A stretch of 64,000 nt of DNA from Ferruginibacter yonginensis (GTDB taxonomy: Bacteria; Bacteroidota; Bacteroidia; Chitinophagales; Chitinophagaceae): the NCBI RefSeq assembly GCF_042651465.1, contig NZ_JBHSCZ010000003.1:62001-126000 (forward strand). The letters run 5' to 3'. The notes beneath the pieces are model-generated. The model was given only the letters and a program-made list of their open reading frames with translations. It did no database searches and had not been told where the DNA came from. Below are positions 1-7,932 of the stretch, piece after piece; the stretch's first letter is position 1, and each line of letters starts with the position of its first letter. The translations under genes and the position numbers were made by a program.

Positions 1-1008
1 GTTTACAGGGTTATCAACGTTGAACATGTCAACCGATGGGTCAGCACTGCTACGTACCATGGTAGTGAAGTAAGTAGAGTAACCTAATAACATAAAGGCA
101 AAGCTCCACAAACCTAATTTTAAAAACTGCCAATTATTTTTAACAGCAATACGTAATCCAAAATAAATGAGTACGGCTACTAATACGAAGAAGAAAGCAA
201 AGCCAGTGAAAAATGGTAAACCAAAATCATTTACAAAAAGGATATCCATATTACCAGCACCTTTAATGCTCCATTGAATAACCGCTTTTTGTACCAAACC
301 TGTGATAATACAACCGATGATAAAAGCAAAAAAGGTTTTCCAAGCCGTTACTTCATACCTTCTATAAAAGTACATTACTACAATTGCAGGTATGGTAAGT
401 AAGTTTAATAAATGCACCCCAATTGATAAGCCCATGAGGTAAAATATTAAAATAAGCCATCTATCAGCTTTGGTAAAGCGGCCTTTAACGCCAGCTTCTT
501 GCTCTTCGGTAACGTTTTGATCCCACTTTACCATCGCCCAAAAAACCAAGGCTGTAAAGAAAGATGACAAAGCATATACTTCGCCTTCAACTGCTGAGTA
601 CCAAAACGAATCTGAGAAGGTATAAGCTAACGCCCCTACAATACCAGCACCCATTATGGCTACAATTTTACCATTGTCTAATGGCTGACCATCTTTCAAT
701 ATCAACTTTTTTGCAAAGTGGGTAATGCTCCAAAATAAAAATAAAATGGTAAATCCACTAGCCAATGCACTCATAAGGTTGATACCTGTTGCGGCATGGG
801 CAGGGTCGAAGGGCGACATAAAAATTCTACCTATTAAAACAAACAAAGGAGCACCAGGCGGGTGAGGTATTTGTAATTTGTATGCACTTGAAGCAAATTC
901 ACCGCAATCCCAAAGGCTTCCGGTAGCTTCCATAGTCATGATGTAAACAGAACAAGCAATAATGCAAATTAGCCACCCTGTAATGTTGTTGATGCGTTTA
1001 AAATTCAT
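1..1008 (-). CDS. DUF2723 / GT117 family membrane protein, N-terminal part (cut by window edge)
   Basis: An open frame of 336 codons starts at ATG 1008 and runs off the left edge, so only the N-terminal half is visible. The protein is a multi-span membrane protein. Its first TM is followed by WDCGEFA and a PHPPGAP loop, the acidic-residue plus proline-rich pattern of DUF2723 proteins (TMEM260-related, glycosyltransferase family 117). By analogy with GT-C enzymes these should transfer a sugar from a polyprenyl donor on the outer face of the inner membrane; that role is inference. A -7 element lies about 26 bases upstream, pointing away from the divergent EamA gene. Confidence 0.85.
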   Translation of the reverse strand, partial: MNFKRINNITGWLICIIACSVYIMTMEATGSLWDCGEFASSAYKLQIPHPPGAPLFVLIGRIFMSPFDPAHAATGINLMSALASGFTILFLFWSITHFAKKLILKDGQPLDNGKIVAIMGAGIVGALAYTFSDSFWYSAVEGEVYALSSFFTALVFWAMVKWDQNVTEEQEAGVKGRFTKADRWLILIFYLMGLSIGVHLLNLLTIPAIVVMYFYRRYEVTAWKTFFAFIIGCIITGLVQKAVIQWSIKGAGNMDILFVNDFGLPFFTGFAFFFVLVAVLIYFGLRIAVKNNWQFLKLGLWSFAFMLLGYSTYFTTMVRSSADPSVDMFNVDNPVN

Positions 1009-1033
1009 GTTTTAATAGTTAGTTATAAGGTCG

Positions 1034-1041
1034 CAAATATA
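1034..1041 (-). promoter_or_regulatory. Bacteroidota -7 element for the DUF2723 gene
   Basis: Read on the minus strand this is TATATTTG, an exact match to TAnnTTTG. It lies about 26 bases before the ATG at 1008, giving a short leader. Confidence 0.6.
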
Positions 1042-1171
1042 AGTATGTTTACTGTTGAGCGGTAAATGGGAAGGTTTTTTTGCAAAATTTTTTATTGAAT
1101 ACAGTACTGCTCATTTTTGAATAGCACATTCCATTTTATTATTTTTTGCAATGGCTTGATGAACAGCACAG

Positions 1172-1179
1172 TATATTTG
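1172..1179 (+). promoter_or_regulatory. Bacteroidota -7 element for the EamA gene
   Basis: TATATTTG matches TAnnTTTG. A TTTG at 1145-1148 could be the -33 element, although the spacing of 23 is at the long end. The ATG at 1192 is only 12 bases downstream, so the transcript would be leaderless or nearly so. Confidence 0.55.
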
Positions 1180-1191
1180 TAACTTTTTAGC

Positions 1192-2067
1192 ATGAAAAAG
1201 GCTTTTATACAACTTCATATTGCTGTTTTTTTAGCAGGATTTACAGCCGTTTTAGGGAGGTTAATTCAGTTAAACGAAGGGTTGTTGGTTTGGTACCGAC
1301 TGCTCATTACTGTATTGGTATTAGCAGGCATGTTGTATTACAAAAAAGAGTTTGTGGCTTTACCTACTAAAGCATTATTAAAAATGACAGGTGTGGGAGG
1401 CATTATTGCTTTTCATTGGGTAATGTTTTATGGGAGTGTAAAATATGGCAACATATCAGTTGCATTGGTTTGTTTATCAGCTGCTGGTTTTTTTTCGGCT
1501 TTGCTTGAACCATTTATTTTACGCAAACCATTTGTGTGGCAGGAGTTGTTGTTGGGCTTACTGGCTATTATAGGCATTTACATTATTTTTGATTTTCACC
1601 CACAATTTGCACAGGGCATTGTGTATGGTATATTGGCTGCTATAGGCAGTGCTATTTTCCCCATTTTTAATAAGCAATTGGTTACGGTGTACAGTCCTCG
1701 TACGCTCACCTTTTATGAACTGTTGGGTGGTTTTGTGATTTTATCTGTTTTGTTACCTTTTTATTTACAAGTAACGGATGCGCCTTATTACATACCTACG
1801 ATAACCGATACCATATGGTTATTGGTGTTAGCAGTAATATGTACCGTATTGTGCTTTGATTTGCAGTTGAAAGCATTACAAAAAATATCGGCCTTTACTA
1901 TTAACTTAATGTACAACCTTGAGCCATTGTATGGTATTATACTGGCTTTTTTATTTTTTGGGGAAAGCAAAAATTTTCACGGCGCCTTTTACATAGGTGT
2001 ATTATTGATTATGATGGCGATTGTGTTGCAAATGGTACGATTAACCCCAAAAAAGCCCCGTTTATAA
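1192..2067 (+). CDS. EamA (DMT) family transporter
   Basis: A 291-aa hydrophobic protein with about ten membrane segments arranged as two EamA repeats, the normal size and plan for drug/metabolite transporters. The second repeat ends with the typical EPLYGIILAFLFFGE segment around residues 240-255. It probably exports or exchanges a small metabolite across the inner membrane; the substrate cannot be read from sequence. The start at 1192 is set by the -7 element just upstream. Its end overlaps the convergent OsmC gene by 6 bp. Confidence 0.9.
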   Translation: MKKAFIQLHIAVFLAGFTAVLGRLIQLNEGLLVWYRLLITVLVLAGMLYYKKEFVALPTKALLKMTGVGGIIAFHWVMFYGSVKYGNISVALVCLSAAGFFSALLEPFILRKPFVWQELLLGLLAIIGIYIIFDFHPQFAQGIVYGILAAIGSAIFPIFNKQLVTVYSPRTLTFYELLGGFVILSVLLPFYLQVTDAPYYIPTITDTIWLLVLAVICTVLCFDLQLKALQKISAFTINLMYNLEPLYGIILAFLFFGESKNFHGAFYIGVLLIMMAIVLQMVRLTPKKPRL

Positions 2068-2478
2068 ATACTTTATTTGCCAATTTACAGTAGCGAATTT
2101 TTTAAACATGGCACTTACGCCGCAGTATTTTTCTTGCGATAGGGTAACGGCTTTCTCCATTTTTGGTTGATCGGCTTCGGCTAGTTTTATACTGTATAAA
2201 ATATTGACTTTGTTATAGGTTTTAGGGTGTTCTTCAGTTAGGTTGGCATCGATGTGAATGTCAAAATCAGTAAAACTTACCTTCATTTTGTTTAGAATAG
2301 AAACAATATCAATACCCGTGCAACCAGCAAGCGCCGCCAGCATTAATCTTTTTGGGCTAGCGCCACTATCATTACCACCATCTTCAGCTGTGGCGTCCAT
2401 CAATACATCATGGTTGCTCACATTTGCCGTAAATTGCATACCACCATTAAAGTGTGTATTTACTGTATGTTGTTGCAT
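2062..2478 (-). CDS. OsmC family protein
   Basis: A 138-aa protein matching the OsmC/Ohr family. The two family cysteines are present at C53 (AGCTGID) and C119 (YCGVSAM), which in characterised members form the peroxidatic/resolving pair that reduces organic hydroperoxides. Length is typical and no signal peptide is seen, so it is cytoplasmic. It is monocistronic, with its own AT-rich upstream region shared divergently with rpmB. It belongs to the general OsmC/YhfA-like group, so a peroxidase role is likely but not certain. Confidence 0.88.
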   Translation of the reverse strand: MQQHTVNTHFNGGMQFTANVSNHDVLMDATAEDGGNDSGASPKRLMLAALAGCTGIDIVSILNKMKVSFTDFDIHIDANLTEEHPKTYNKVNILYSIKLAEADQPKMEKAVTLSQEKYCGVSAMFKKFATVNWQIKYL

Positions 2479-2568
2479 TATTTTTAGTTTTTGAAGATGA
2501 TTTAAGTGTAATTTTCAGATAAAATTAAAAAAAAATAAAATTACAGTGTGGTATTCAATAAAATTCAT

Positions 2569-2576
2569 TACTTTTG
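2569..2576 (+). promoter_or_regulatory. -7 element of the rpmB-rpmG-DUF4295 operon
   Basis: TACTTTTG is an exact TAnnTTTG match 20 bases before the rpmB ATG at 2597. It lies inside the longer open frame that begins at 2546, which rules out that upstream start. Confidence 0.65.
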
Positions 2577-2596
2577 CCGTCCAAAATTTAAGGACA

Positions 2597-2833
2597 ATGG
2601 CAAGAGTATGTGAACTTACAGGAAAGAAACCAATTACCGGTAATAAGGTTTCTCACTCTAATATTAAAACAAAGCGTAGATTTTTACCAAATTTACAAAC
2701 CAAGCGTTATTTCTTAGCGGAAGAAGACAAATGGATTACCATTAAAGTATCTTCAGAAGCAATTCGTACTATCAATAAAAATGGTTTGTACGCAACTGTA
2801 AAAGAAATGCGTTTAGCTGGTTCTAAAATATAA
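2597..2833 (+). CDS. rpmB: Large-subunit ribosomal protein bL28
   Basis: A 78-aa basic protein starting MARVCELTGKK, with the bL28 signature of a short N-terminal Cys-containing strand followed by SHSNIKTKRRFLPNLQ. The open frame extends 17 codons further upstream to 2546, but the promoter -7 element lies within that extension, so ATG 2597 is the start. It is part of the 50S subunit and first gene of a three-gene ribosomal operon with rpmG and the DUF4295 gene. Only one cysteine remains, so it is the zinc-free form. Confidence 0.96.
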   Translation: MARVCELTGKKPITGNKVSHSNIKTKRRFLPNLQTKRYFLAEEDKWITIKVSSEAIRTINKNGLYATVKEMRLAGSKI

Positions 2834-2910
2834 CTAATTAATTCAGTAAATGAGAAGATTCGGAGTTTGGTATTTCAAATCTTCAGTTTTCAAATTTTCA
2901 AATAAGCACA

Positions 2911-3093
2911 ATGGCAAAGAAAGGAAACAGAGTACAGGTTATTATGGAGTGTACAGAGCACAAAACTAGTGGTCAACCTGGTACAAGTCGTTATATTACA
3001 ACGAAAAACAAAAAGAATACTCCAGAGCGTATGGAATTAAAGAAATTTAATCCTATTCTTAAAAAAGTAACTGTACACAAAGAAATTAAATAA
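2911..3093 (+). CDS. rpmG: Large-subunit ribosomal protein bL33
   Basis: A 60-aa lysine-rich protein with the bL33 pattern RVQVIMECTEHK, a TSRYITTKNKKN loop and a C-terminal KKFNPILKK block. The CxxC pairs of zinc-binding bL33 are absent (single Cys at position 14), so it is the C-minus type. It follows rpmB by 77 bp and precedes the DUF4295 gene by 58 bp, the usual Bacteroidota arrangement. Confidence 0.96.
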   Translation: MAKKGNRVQVIMECTEHKTSGQPGTSRYITTKNKKNTPERMELKKFNPILKKVTVHKEIK

Positions 3094-3151
3094 TGTTATT
3101 GGGTTAAATCCCTGCATTATCAACATTACAAATTTTTTAAATTAAAATACC

Positions 3152-3322
3152 ATGGCAAAAGCAGCTTCAAAAAACGCTAAAATCAAGGATGCAAAAGCAG
3201 CAGCAGATGCAAAAAACTGGACAAAAGTAATTCGTACAGTTCGTAGTCCTAAAACTGGTGCGTATACTTTCAAAGAAACGATTGTACACAAAGATAAAAT
3301 TCAAGAGCATTTAGCTCAGTAA
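3152..3322 (+). CDS. DUF4295 family small basic protein (putative Bacteroidota-specific ribosomal protein)
   Basis: A 56-aa lysine- and alanine-rich protein beginning MAKAASKNAKIKDAKA and ending KDKIQEHLAQ. It follows rpmG by 58 bp and precedes ftsY, the conserved place of DUF4295 in Bacteroidota. From memory, a small novel 50S protein (named bL38) was described in a flavobacterial ribosome structure and may be this family; I cannot verify that identity here. The composition fits an RNA-binding ribosomal protein. It is below 60 aa and easily missed by gene callers. Confidence 0.9.
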   Translation: MAKAASKNAKIKDAKAAADAKNWTKVIRTVRSPKTGAYTFKETIVHKDKIQEHLAQ

Positions 3323-3347
3323 TATACACGTCTTTAAATTTTTATAG

Positions 3348-3380
3348 AAAGCTGTTCCTTCAATCGGAATGGCTTTTTTA
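3348..3380 (+). terminator. Terminator after the ribosomal operon
   Basis: An imperfect stem of AAAGCTGTTCC against GGAATGGCTTT (9 of 11 positions pair) with a short loop, followed by a T run, 25 bases after the DUF4295 stop. Confidence 0.6.
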
Positions 3381-3425
3381 GTTTACATTATTGCAAAATG
3401 GTTTTAAAGTTGTAAAATTTACAAC

Positions 3426-3433
3426 TACTTTTG
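3426..3433 (+). promoter_or_regulatory. -7 element of ftsY
   Basis: TACTTTTG is an exact TAnnTTTG match ending 24 bases before ATG 3458. It covers the alternative TTG at 3431, so that start would not be transcribed. Confidence 0.6.
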
Positions 3434-3457
3434 CAGCAATTATTTGAACAAACAATT

Positions 3458-4420
3458 ATGGGCTTATTTGATAAATTATTCGGTAAAAAACAGCAACAAG
3501 AAACGCTTGATGCTGGTTTACAAAAAACCAGAGAAGGTTTTTTTGGGAAAATTACCAAGGCCATTGCAGGCAAAAGTACAGTTGATGTAGATGTGCTTGA
3601 TAACTTAGAAGATGCGTTGGTAAGTGCTGATGTGGGTATTGAAACGACGGTAAAAATTATTGAAAATATTGAACTAAGGGTAGCAAAAGATAAGTATCTG
3701 AATACCGCCGAACTCAATGGTATATTAAAGGCTGAAATTGAGGCTTTATTAGTAAAGGGCGATGCTGATGCTACTTATGAAAATTATGAACTGCCGAAAG
3801 GCCATCATCCACATGTTATTTTAGTAGTAGGGGTAAATGGTGTAGGTAAAACCACTACCATTGGTAAATTGGCTCATAACTTTTCATTAGCAGGAAAATC
3901 AGTATTGTTAGGTGCGGCAGATACTTTTAGGGCGGCTGCTGTTGAGCAACTCACTATTTGGAGCGAACGCACAGGTGTACCAATTGTAAAACGTGAACAA
4001 GGTAGCGACCCTGCTTCTGTAGCATATGATACTGTAGTAAGTGGCGTAGCTCGAAATGCTGATGTTATTTTGATTGATACAGCAGGTAGGTTGCATAATA
4101 AAGCTCATTTGATGGATGAACTGAGTAAAATTAAAAAAGTGATTCAAAAAGTAATACCTGCAGCGCCGCATGAGGTGATGTTGGTGTTAGATGGTAGTAC
4201 TGGGCAAAATGCTTTGGAACAAGCCAAGCATTTTACAGCAGCAACTGAAGTAACCGCTTTAACCATTACAAAGTTAGATGGTACCGCAAAAGGTGGTGTA
4301 GTGATCGCTATTGCAGATCAATTTAAAATACCCGTAAAATTTATTGGGGTAGGAGAAAAAGCCCAGGATTTATTAGTGTTTGATGGTAAGCAGTTTGTAA
4401 ACGGCTTATTTTCTTTATAA
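3458..4420 (+). CDS. ftsY: Signal recognition particle receptor FtsY
   Basis: A 320-aa SRP-type GTPase that docks SRP-ribosome complexes at the inner membrane. After a short basic N-terminus come the four-helix N domain (about 20-95) and the G domain, with P-loop GVNGVGKTTT (125-134), DTFRAAA (155-161), DTAGR (207-211) and TKLDG (271-275). The long acidic A domain of E. coli FtsY is missing, which is normal in Bacteroidota. Start chosen at ATG 3458 because the upstream in-frame TTG lies inside the -7 element. It has its own promoter downstream of the ribosomal operon terminator. Confidence 0.96.
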   Translation: MGLFDKLFGKKQQQETLDAGLQKTREGFFGKITKAIAGKSTVDVDVLDNLEDALVSADVGIETTVKIIENIELRVAKDKYLNTAELNGILKAEIEALLVKGDADATYENYELPKGHHPHVILVVGVNGVGKTTTIGKLAHNFSLAGKSVLLGAADTFRAAAVEQLTIWSERTGVPIVKREQGSDPASVAYDTVVSGVARNADVILIDTAGRLHNKAHLMDELSKIKKVIQKVIPAAPHEVMLVLDGSTGQNALEQAKHFTAATEVTALTITKLDGTAKGGVVIAIADQFKIPVKFIGVGEKAQDLLVFDGKQFVNGLFSL

Positions 4421-4421
4421 A

Positions 4422-4462
4422 AAATATTTGAGTTGGTGCCAACGGCATCAACTCAAATATTT
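4422..4462. terminator. Strong bidirectional terminator hairpin between ftsY and the convergent genes
   Basis: A 19-bp stem (4422-4440 with 4444-4462, one G-T pair) closed by a 3-base loop AAC and flanked by A and T runs. The stop codon of the minus-strand gene at 4448 lies inside the stem. Confidence 0.85.
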
Positions 4463-4747
4463 AATCAATAATATAACTACACCGTACACTACGGTTGATA
4501 CAAATAAGCCTTTACCTGTTTGATCTTTTTTACCGTTAACATAGATGGTGAAAAAGAGTGCATTCATCATTAGTGCAACACTTAAGCCAGCCGTCATTAA
4601 ACCATGCCCTGGTTGATAATATATAAATTGCAATACCTCTTTAAAACTAAGCATCCCAAATTTGTAGTATTTTAATAAGAGTAAGCCTACAATAGGTGCT
4701 AGCATACCTAATATACAACCGTATATAAAATTATCTTTCTTAAACAT
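4448..4747 (-). CDS. Small three-TM membrane protein, unknown function
   Basis: A 99-aa hydrophobic protein with three predicted membrane helices (about 9-25, 52-72 and 80-98) and short charged loops. I do not recognise the family. Its ATG overlaps the last base of the surE stop codon (TAATG arrangement), so it is almost certainly translationally coupled to surE and co-transcribed with it. Transcription ends at the hairpin at 4422-4462. Confidence 0.75.
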   Translation of the reverse strand: MFKKDNFIYGCILGMLAPIVGLLLLKYYKFGMLSFKEVLQFIYYQPGHGLMTAGLSVALMMNALFFTIYVNGKKDQTGKGLFVSTVVYGVVILLIKYLS

Positions 4748-5544
4748 TATTTAAAGAGGTTTGCTTTTTCTAATTGTGCTTTTAATTTATAGTTGGTTAA
4801 ATCAAACTGCACAGGTACTACACTAACGTAATTGTTTTGCAAGGCCCAAACATCGGTATCTTTTGATTTATCAAAGTTTTTAAACTCACCTGTTAACCAA
4901 TAGTATTTCTTTTTGTGTGGGTCCATGCGTTCTGCAAACTCTTCTTCATATTTAGCATAGGCTTGTTTACAGATTTTGATACCTTTTATTTTTTCTAATG
5001 GTCCACCCGGAATATTCACGTTCAGCAATAGGTGCTTGTCGAGTTTTTTCTTGATGACCGATTTTACAATCTTTCTTACAATTTCTTTTGCGGCAGTTAA
5101 ATCTGCTTCGTAACTATAATCCATCATTGAAAAACCAATACTTGGTATGCCTTCAATACTAGCTTCCATAGCAGCACTCATGGTACCACTATAAATTACA
5201 TTAATGCTGTGGTTAGCGCCGTGGTTGATACCGCTTAAGCAAATATCTGGTTTGCGGTGCAATACTTTATCTACTGCTAATTTTACACAATCAACTGGGG
5301 TACCACTGGTTTGCCAACTTTCAATATCACCAAATAAATCCATTTTACGCATACGCAATGGTGAACCAATGGTAATGGCATGCCCCATACCGCTTTGTGG
5401 CTTATCAGGCGCTACTACCACTACTCGGCCCATATCTTTCACCGCCTCAACCAAGGCTTTAATACCGGGTGATGTAATATCATCATCATTGGTAATAAGT
5501 ATAATAGGTTGCTCTTTAGCCACCACTTTTTTTTGTTTTGCCAT
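4747..5544 (-). CDS. surE: 5'/3'-nucleotidase SurE
   Basis: A 265-aa SurE-family phosphatase acting on nucleoside monophosphates in stationary phase. The metal site is visible: D20-D21 in ILITNDDD, S51 in PQSGMG and N107 in SGINHGAN. GTPVDC and the conserved NVNIPGG strand are also present. The short lysine-rich N-terminal extension (MAKQKKVVAK) and the C-terminal tail are usual for Bacteroidota members. It is coupled to the downstream membrane-protein gene and lies 20 bp from the next upstream minus-strand gene. Confidence 0.95.
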   Translation of the reverse strand: MAKQKKVVAKEQPIILITNDDDITSPGIKALVEAVKDMGRVVVVAPDKPQSGMGHAITIGSPLRMRKMDLFGDIESWQTSGTPVDCVKLAVDKVLHRKPDICLSGINHGANHSINVIYSGTMSAAMEASIEGIPSIGFSMMDYSYEADLTAAKEIVRKIVKSVIKKKLDKHLLLNVNIPGGPLEKIKGIKICKQAYAKYEEEFAERMDPHKKKYYWLTGEFKNFDKSKDTDVWALQNNYVSVVPVQFDLTNYKLKAQLEKANLFK

Positions 5545-5564
5545 CCTATAAAAAATTGCTTTTA

Positions 5565-6029
5565 TTAAAATTGAGGAAACAATGCCCTAGCAATACCAGG
5601 TTGCTTAAACGGCCAAGGAATCATTGCCAAAATTATTATTAACGCTACGCCAAACAATATTAAACTGCGTTTGTGTTTTTGTGCATCGGTTGGTGCTTTT
5701 TTCGCCATAACTCGAGCTACGTGTACCAATACCCAAGCCATCAACATCATGGTAATGTGTTCTACTGCAAAAAAGCGTAGTGATGCATCTTTCATTACGA
5801 CTGCTGTATTTTCTTTCAATGCATTGAACCATACACCTTTGAAATATAAAATAAGCCCTAATAGCAATTGGATATCGCAACTGATCATAAAAAATAAGTT
5901 CACTTTATTATCCTTATTGGTATATGCTTTTTTGCCTGTAATACCTGCAATAGCGTTGATGATGGTCCACAAGCCTAACACTAAAACTGCCCAACGTAAA
6001 ATACTGTGTGTAATTAAAGTATGATTCAT
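5565..6029 (-). CDS. Four-TM small membrane protein of the type often labelled cytochrome b-like
   Basis: A 154-aa protein with four membrane helices. Histidines lie near the membrane faces (H8, and H and E in FAVEHITMM), as does a conserved IPWPFKQPGIARALF tail. Similar short Bacteroidota proteins are commonly annotated cytochrome B, but no complete haem-ligand set can be proved here, so the function is open. It ends 20 bp upstream of surE and may be the first gene of that small operon. Confidence 0.7.
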   Translation of the reverse strand: MNHTLITHSILRWAVLVLGLWTIINAIAGITGKKAYTNKDNKVNLFFMISCDIQLLLGLILYFKGVWFNALKENTAVVMKDASLRFFAVEHITMMLMAWVLVHVARVMAKKAPTDAQKHKRSLILFGVALIIILAMIPWPFKQPGIARALFPQF

Positions 6030-6237
6030 AAAAAAATTTTTACAAAAGTACGTGAAGTGGGTAAGATAACATTGAATAATTCAATGATAGAAAAATTAAT
6101 ACTTTGGAAATATTAAGGAGCACTCAGCAGTAACCTGCCTATTTGATGTAGTTAATTTTGAATGCTGTTTTGTAAAAAAAAAGGGGAAGTAGAAACAACC
6201 CCTTTGGCTGATTTGTCTAAAATTTCAGCATGAAAAA
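6030..6237. other. AT-rich intergenic stretch with the first palindrome
   Basis: No gene larger than a few codons is supported. The stretch carries the 6180-6205 hairpin. On the minus strand, next to it, a stop-interrupted reading of DKSAKGVVSTSPFF resembles the 49-aa frame at 6238-6387. Confidence 0.5.
6180..6205. repeat. Palindrome family copy 1
   Basis: AAAGGGG pairs with CCCCTTT, and an inner GT pairs with AC around a 4-base AGAA loop. The core is shared with the copies at 6344, 8398 and 29474. Confidence 0.6.
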
Positions 6238-6387
6238 CTATGATTGATAATTAAAACTTTTTTTAAGAAGAAGGGTTATAGACATAACCCTTCTAAATCC
6301 AAATTCTCTAAAAACCCTTTTAAACCTATCAGTAACATAATAAGGAGATGTAGAAACATCCCCCGTTTTGTCAATTAATTGTTTCAT
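6238..6387 (-). CDS. Possible 49-aa basic peptide, unknown
   Basis: An ATG-to-TAG frame of 49 residues starting MKQLIDKTGDVSTSPYY; an in-frame ATG three codons upstream (6396) is also possible. It is basic, with an FKRVFREFGFRR segment in the middle, and has no signal peptide or recognised domain. Two hairpins lie inside it. A related short reading, DKSAKGVVSTSPFF, follows on the same strand at about 6180-6225 but has no start, so this could be a tandem pair with one copy decayed. In such AT-rich DNA a chance frame of this length is also possible. Confidence 0.35.
   Translation of the reverse strand: MKQLIDKTGDVSTSPYYVTDRFKRVFREFGFRRVMSITLLLKKSFNYQS
6269..6294. repeat. Perfect 11-bp hairpin
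   Basis: AGAAGGGTTAT and ATAACCCTTCT pair exactly around a 4-base AGAC loop. It has the same geometry as the neighbouring palindromes but a different stem sequence. Confidence 0.65.
6344..6364. repeat. Palindrome family copy 2
   Basis: GATGT, loop AGAA and ACATC are enclosed by G-rich and C-rich arms. On the minus strand the core reads GGGGATGTTTCTACATCTCC. Confidence 0.6.
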
Positions 6388-7222
6388 ATATCCCATATGA
6401 AAACATAAAAATAAATTAAAATATGATGGATAAATTGTAGCTTATAAGCATGTTATGTAAGTGTGCAACTTAGTTTTTAAAAAGCTGTTTATGCTTTGTA
6501 AAACCTTTTATTATTTATAGTACATAATAGCACTTAATAAGTTAATAGCAAAGAAGTTGACTGCTTCAAAATTAATTTCAGTATTGGCTGCCATTATAAT
6601 TTATAGTGTATAGCACTTATAATAGCGATGATAGCATCAGCTGTAATGAAAGAAGGCTTCTAATTTTCTAACAACCTATTACGCTGTTGTTCGTAGGCGT
6701 ATCGATCATGTATAATGTATTGGTAATTTGTGCATTAAAGCTGTAAGCTATGCCTGGTTAATTTTTTGTGTCGCTATACATTACATTACAAAAGCCACAG
6801 GAGCTGGTAGCCGAAGCTTTAATTACTTTCATTAATTGTGTAATCAAACGAATGTGTAAGTTACTGTATTTCGTATGTAAGAAAATGCTTGATTTTTTAC
6901 ATAAAACTAGTTTTAATCAATTTTATAAATAGTAATTAAAGTTGTTTCAAAAACTAAAATTATGATTCACAAACAAATAGCGTGCTTCACAAAAGCATCT
7001 TTTTTTAAAGATTTACAGGTGTAAAAATGCGTTAATTTTATACTGTTAAAAGAATATTAATCCAGTATTTTTTAGGTTTCAAACAGATATTATAGCTCTA
7101 AATGCTATCTCTATGAAAAACCGTATTATTTTGATTTGAAAGTGGTAACAAACCTATGTGTTACCACTTTTTTTATGTTATGCATAAAAAGCATTGTGAA
7201 GCAACTTTTACAAGTGTTTTAA
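6388..7222. other. Gene-poor region, possibly decayed coding DNA
   Basis: No intact gene is visible. On the minus strand between about 6570 and 6860 several frames contain protein-like runs broken by stops (for example a frame starting MKVIKASATSSCGFC, stopped after 24 codons). This suggests decay products next to the tape-measure remnant, but no family can be named. The terminator-like hairpin at 7139-7174 is the only clear signal. Confidence 0.4.
7139..7174 (+). terminator. Orphan intrinsic terminator
   Basis: A perfect 12-bp stem (AAAGTGGTAACA with TGTTACCACTTT), an 8-base loop and a T run on the plus strand. No plus-strand gene is visible upstream, so it may end a small RNA or a lost gene. 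Confidence 0.6.
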
Positions 7223-7777
7223 TTAGAAATAAACTTGATTGTAAATGGCAGAGTAATTGATGATTGAAAATGACATAGGATAACTGTTCAACATCACATC
7301 ATACGGATGCTTATCTATCTGCAATACTTATCCATCATGTTTTTCAGCTAGTTGGCCTCTTATAATAAGCCAACTGGCCATAAATGTATCTACCGTTATA
7401 TTACCTATTATTGGCCGCTGTTGTATAATAGTATTTTCAAAGCTGGTTATTTATTGTTGGTTATATCCCCAATTTTGTATACTACTAGGTATTGGTGTAG
7501 ATAATGTTATACCGTATAATACTTTGCATAAAGCGGATGAAGGTTCTTCTACTTTATTTATACTTGTAGCAATATATTAAAGGCATTGTGTTGCATATTG
7601 CTGTGCAATTTCATTAGGGAAATTGTTTGTTACATGTATACCAACGTGCTTTAATAATACACTTATAAACCCTTAGGTGAGCACTATGCCTGCATTAAAC
7701 ACGGTGATGCTATTTACGGGTTGTATACTTAAATATGCATGCAACATAGTTTTTAGTTCGGTTTTGTATATATTATA
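7223..7777 (-). pseudogene. Remnant of a contractile injection system tape-measure protein gene
   Basis: One minus-strand frame of 185 codons is interrupted by four TAA stops but has no frameshift, and it reads as the C-terminal part of the CIS tape-measure family. The matched landmarks run in order: NAGIVL, a PNEIAQQYATQCL helix, EEPSSALCKVLYGI (family: E..L.LNKLLCGI), TPIPSSI, NITVDTFMASWLIIRGQLAE (family: NTSVDGLR..FL.R.G.L), IDKHPYDVMLNSYPMSFSII (family: V....YDVLLD.LPW....IK). The internal stops lie at 7328, 7451, 7577 and 7673; two sit where Gln is expected, fitting CAA to TAA changes. No start codon or N-terminal part is found and no intact CIS genes lie nearby. Identification is from memory of the family pattern. 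Confidence 0.72.
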
Positions 7778-7932
7778 TTAATAGCATTCATACAAATATT
7801 TCTTATTTGAGAAAGAACGCTTTGAGTAGCTTATATTTTATATCGCTATTTTATTTTAAGTAGCATTTGTGCATACAATAATAGCTACTTTTGATAGTGA
7901 TTCATTTAAAATCATATGGTCCTAATTTGTAT
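7778..7932. other. AT-rich spacer
   Basis: No gene or clear signal is seen between the tape-measure remnant and the receiver-like gene. Confidence 0.5.

Noticed and set aside
7223..7777. Stop-codon recoding (TAA read as Gln) to explain the interrupted frame
   Set aside because: TAA ends most genes in the window, so recoding is not plausible; decay is the simpler view.
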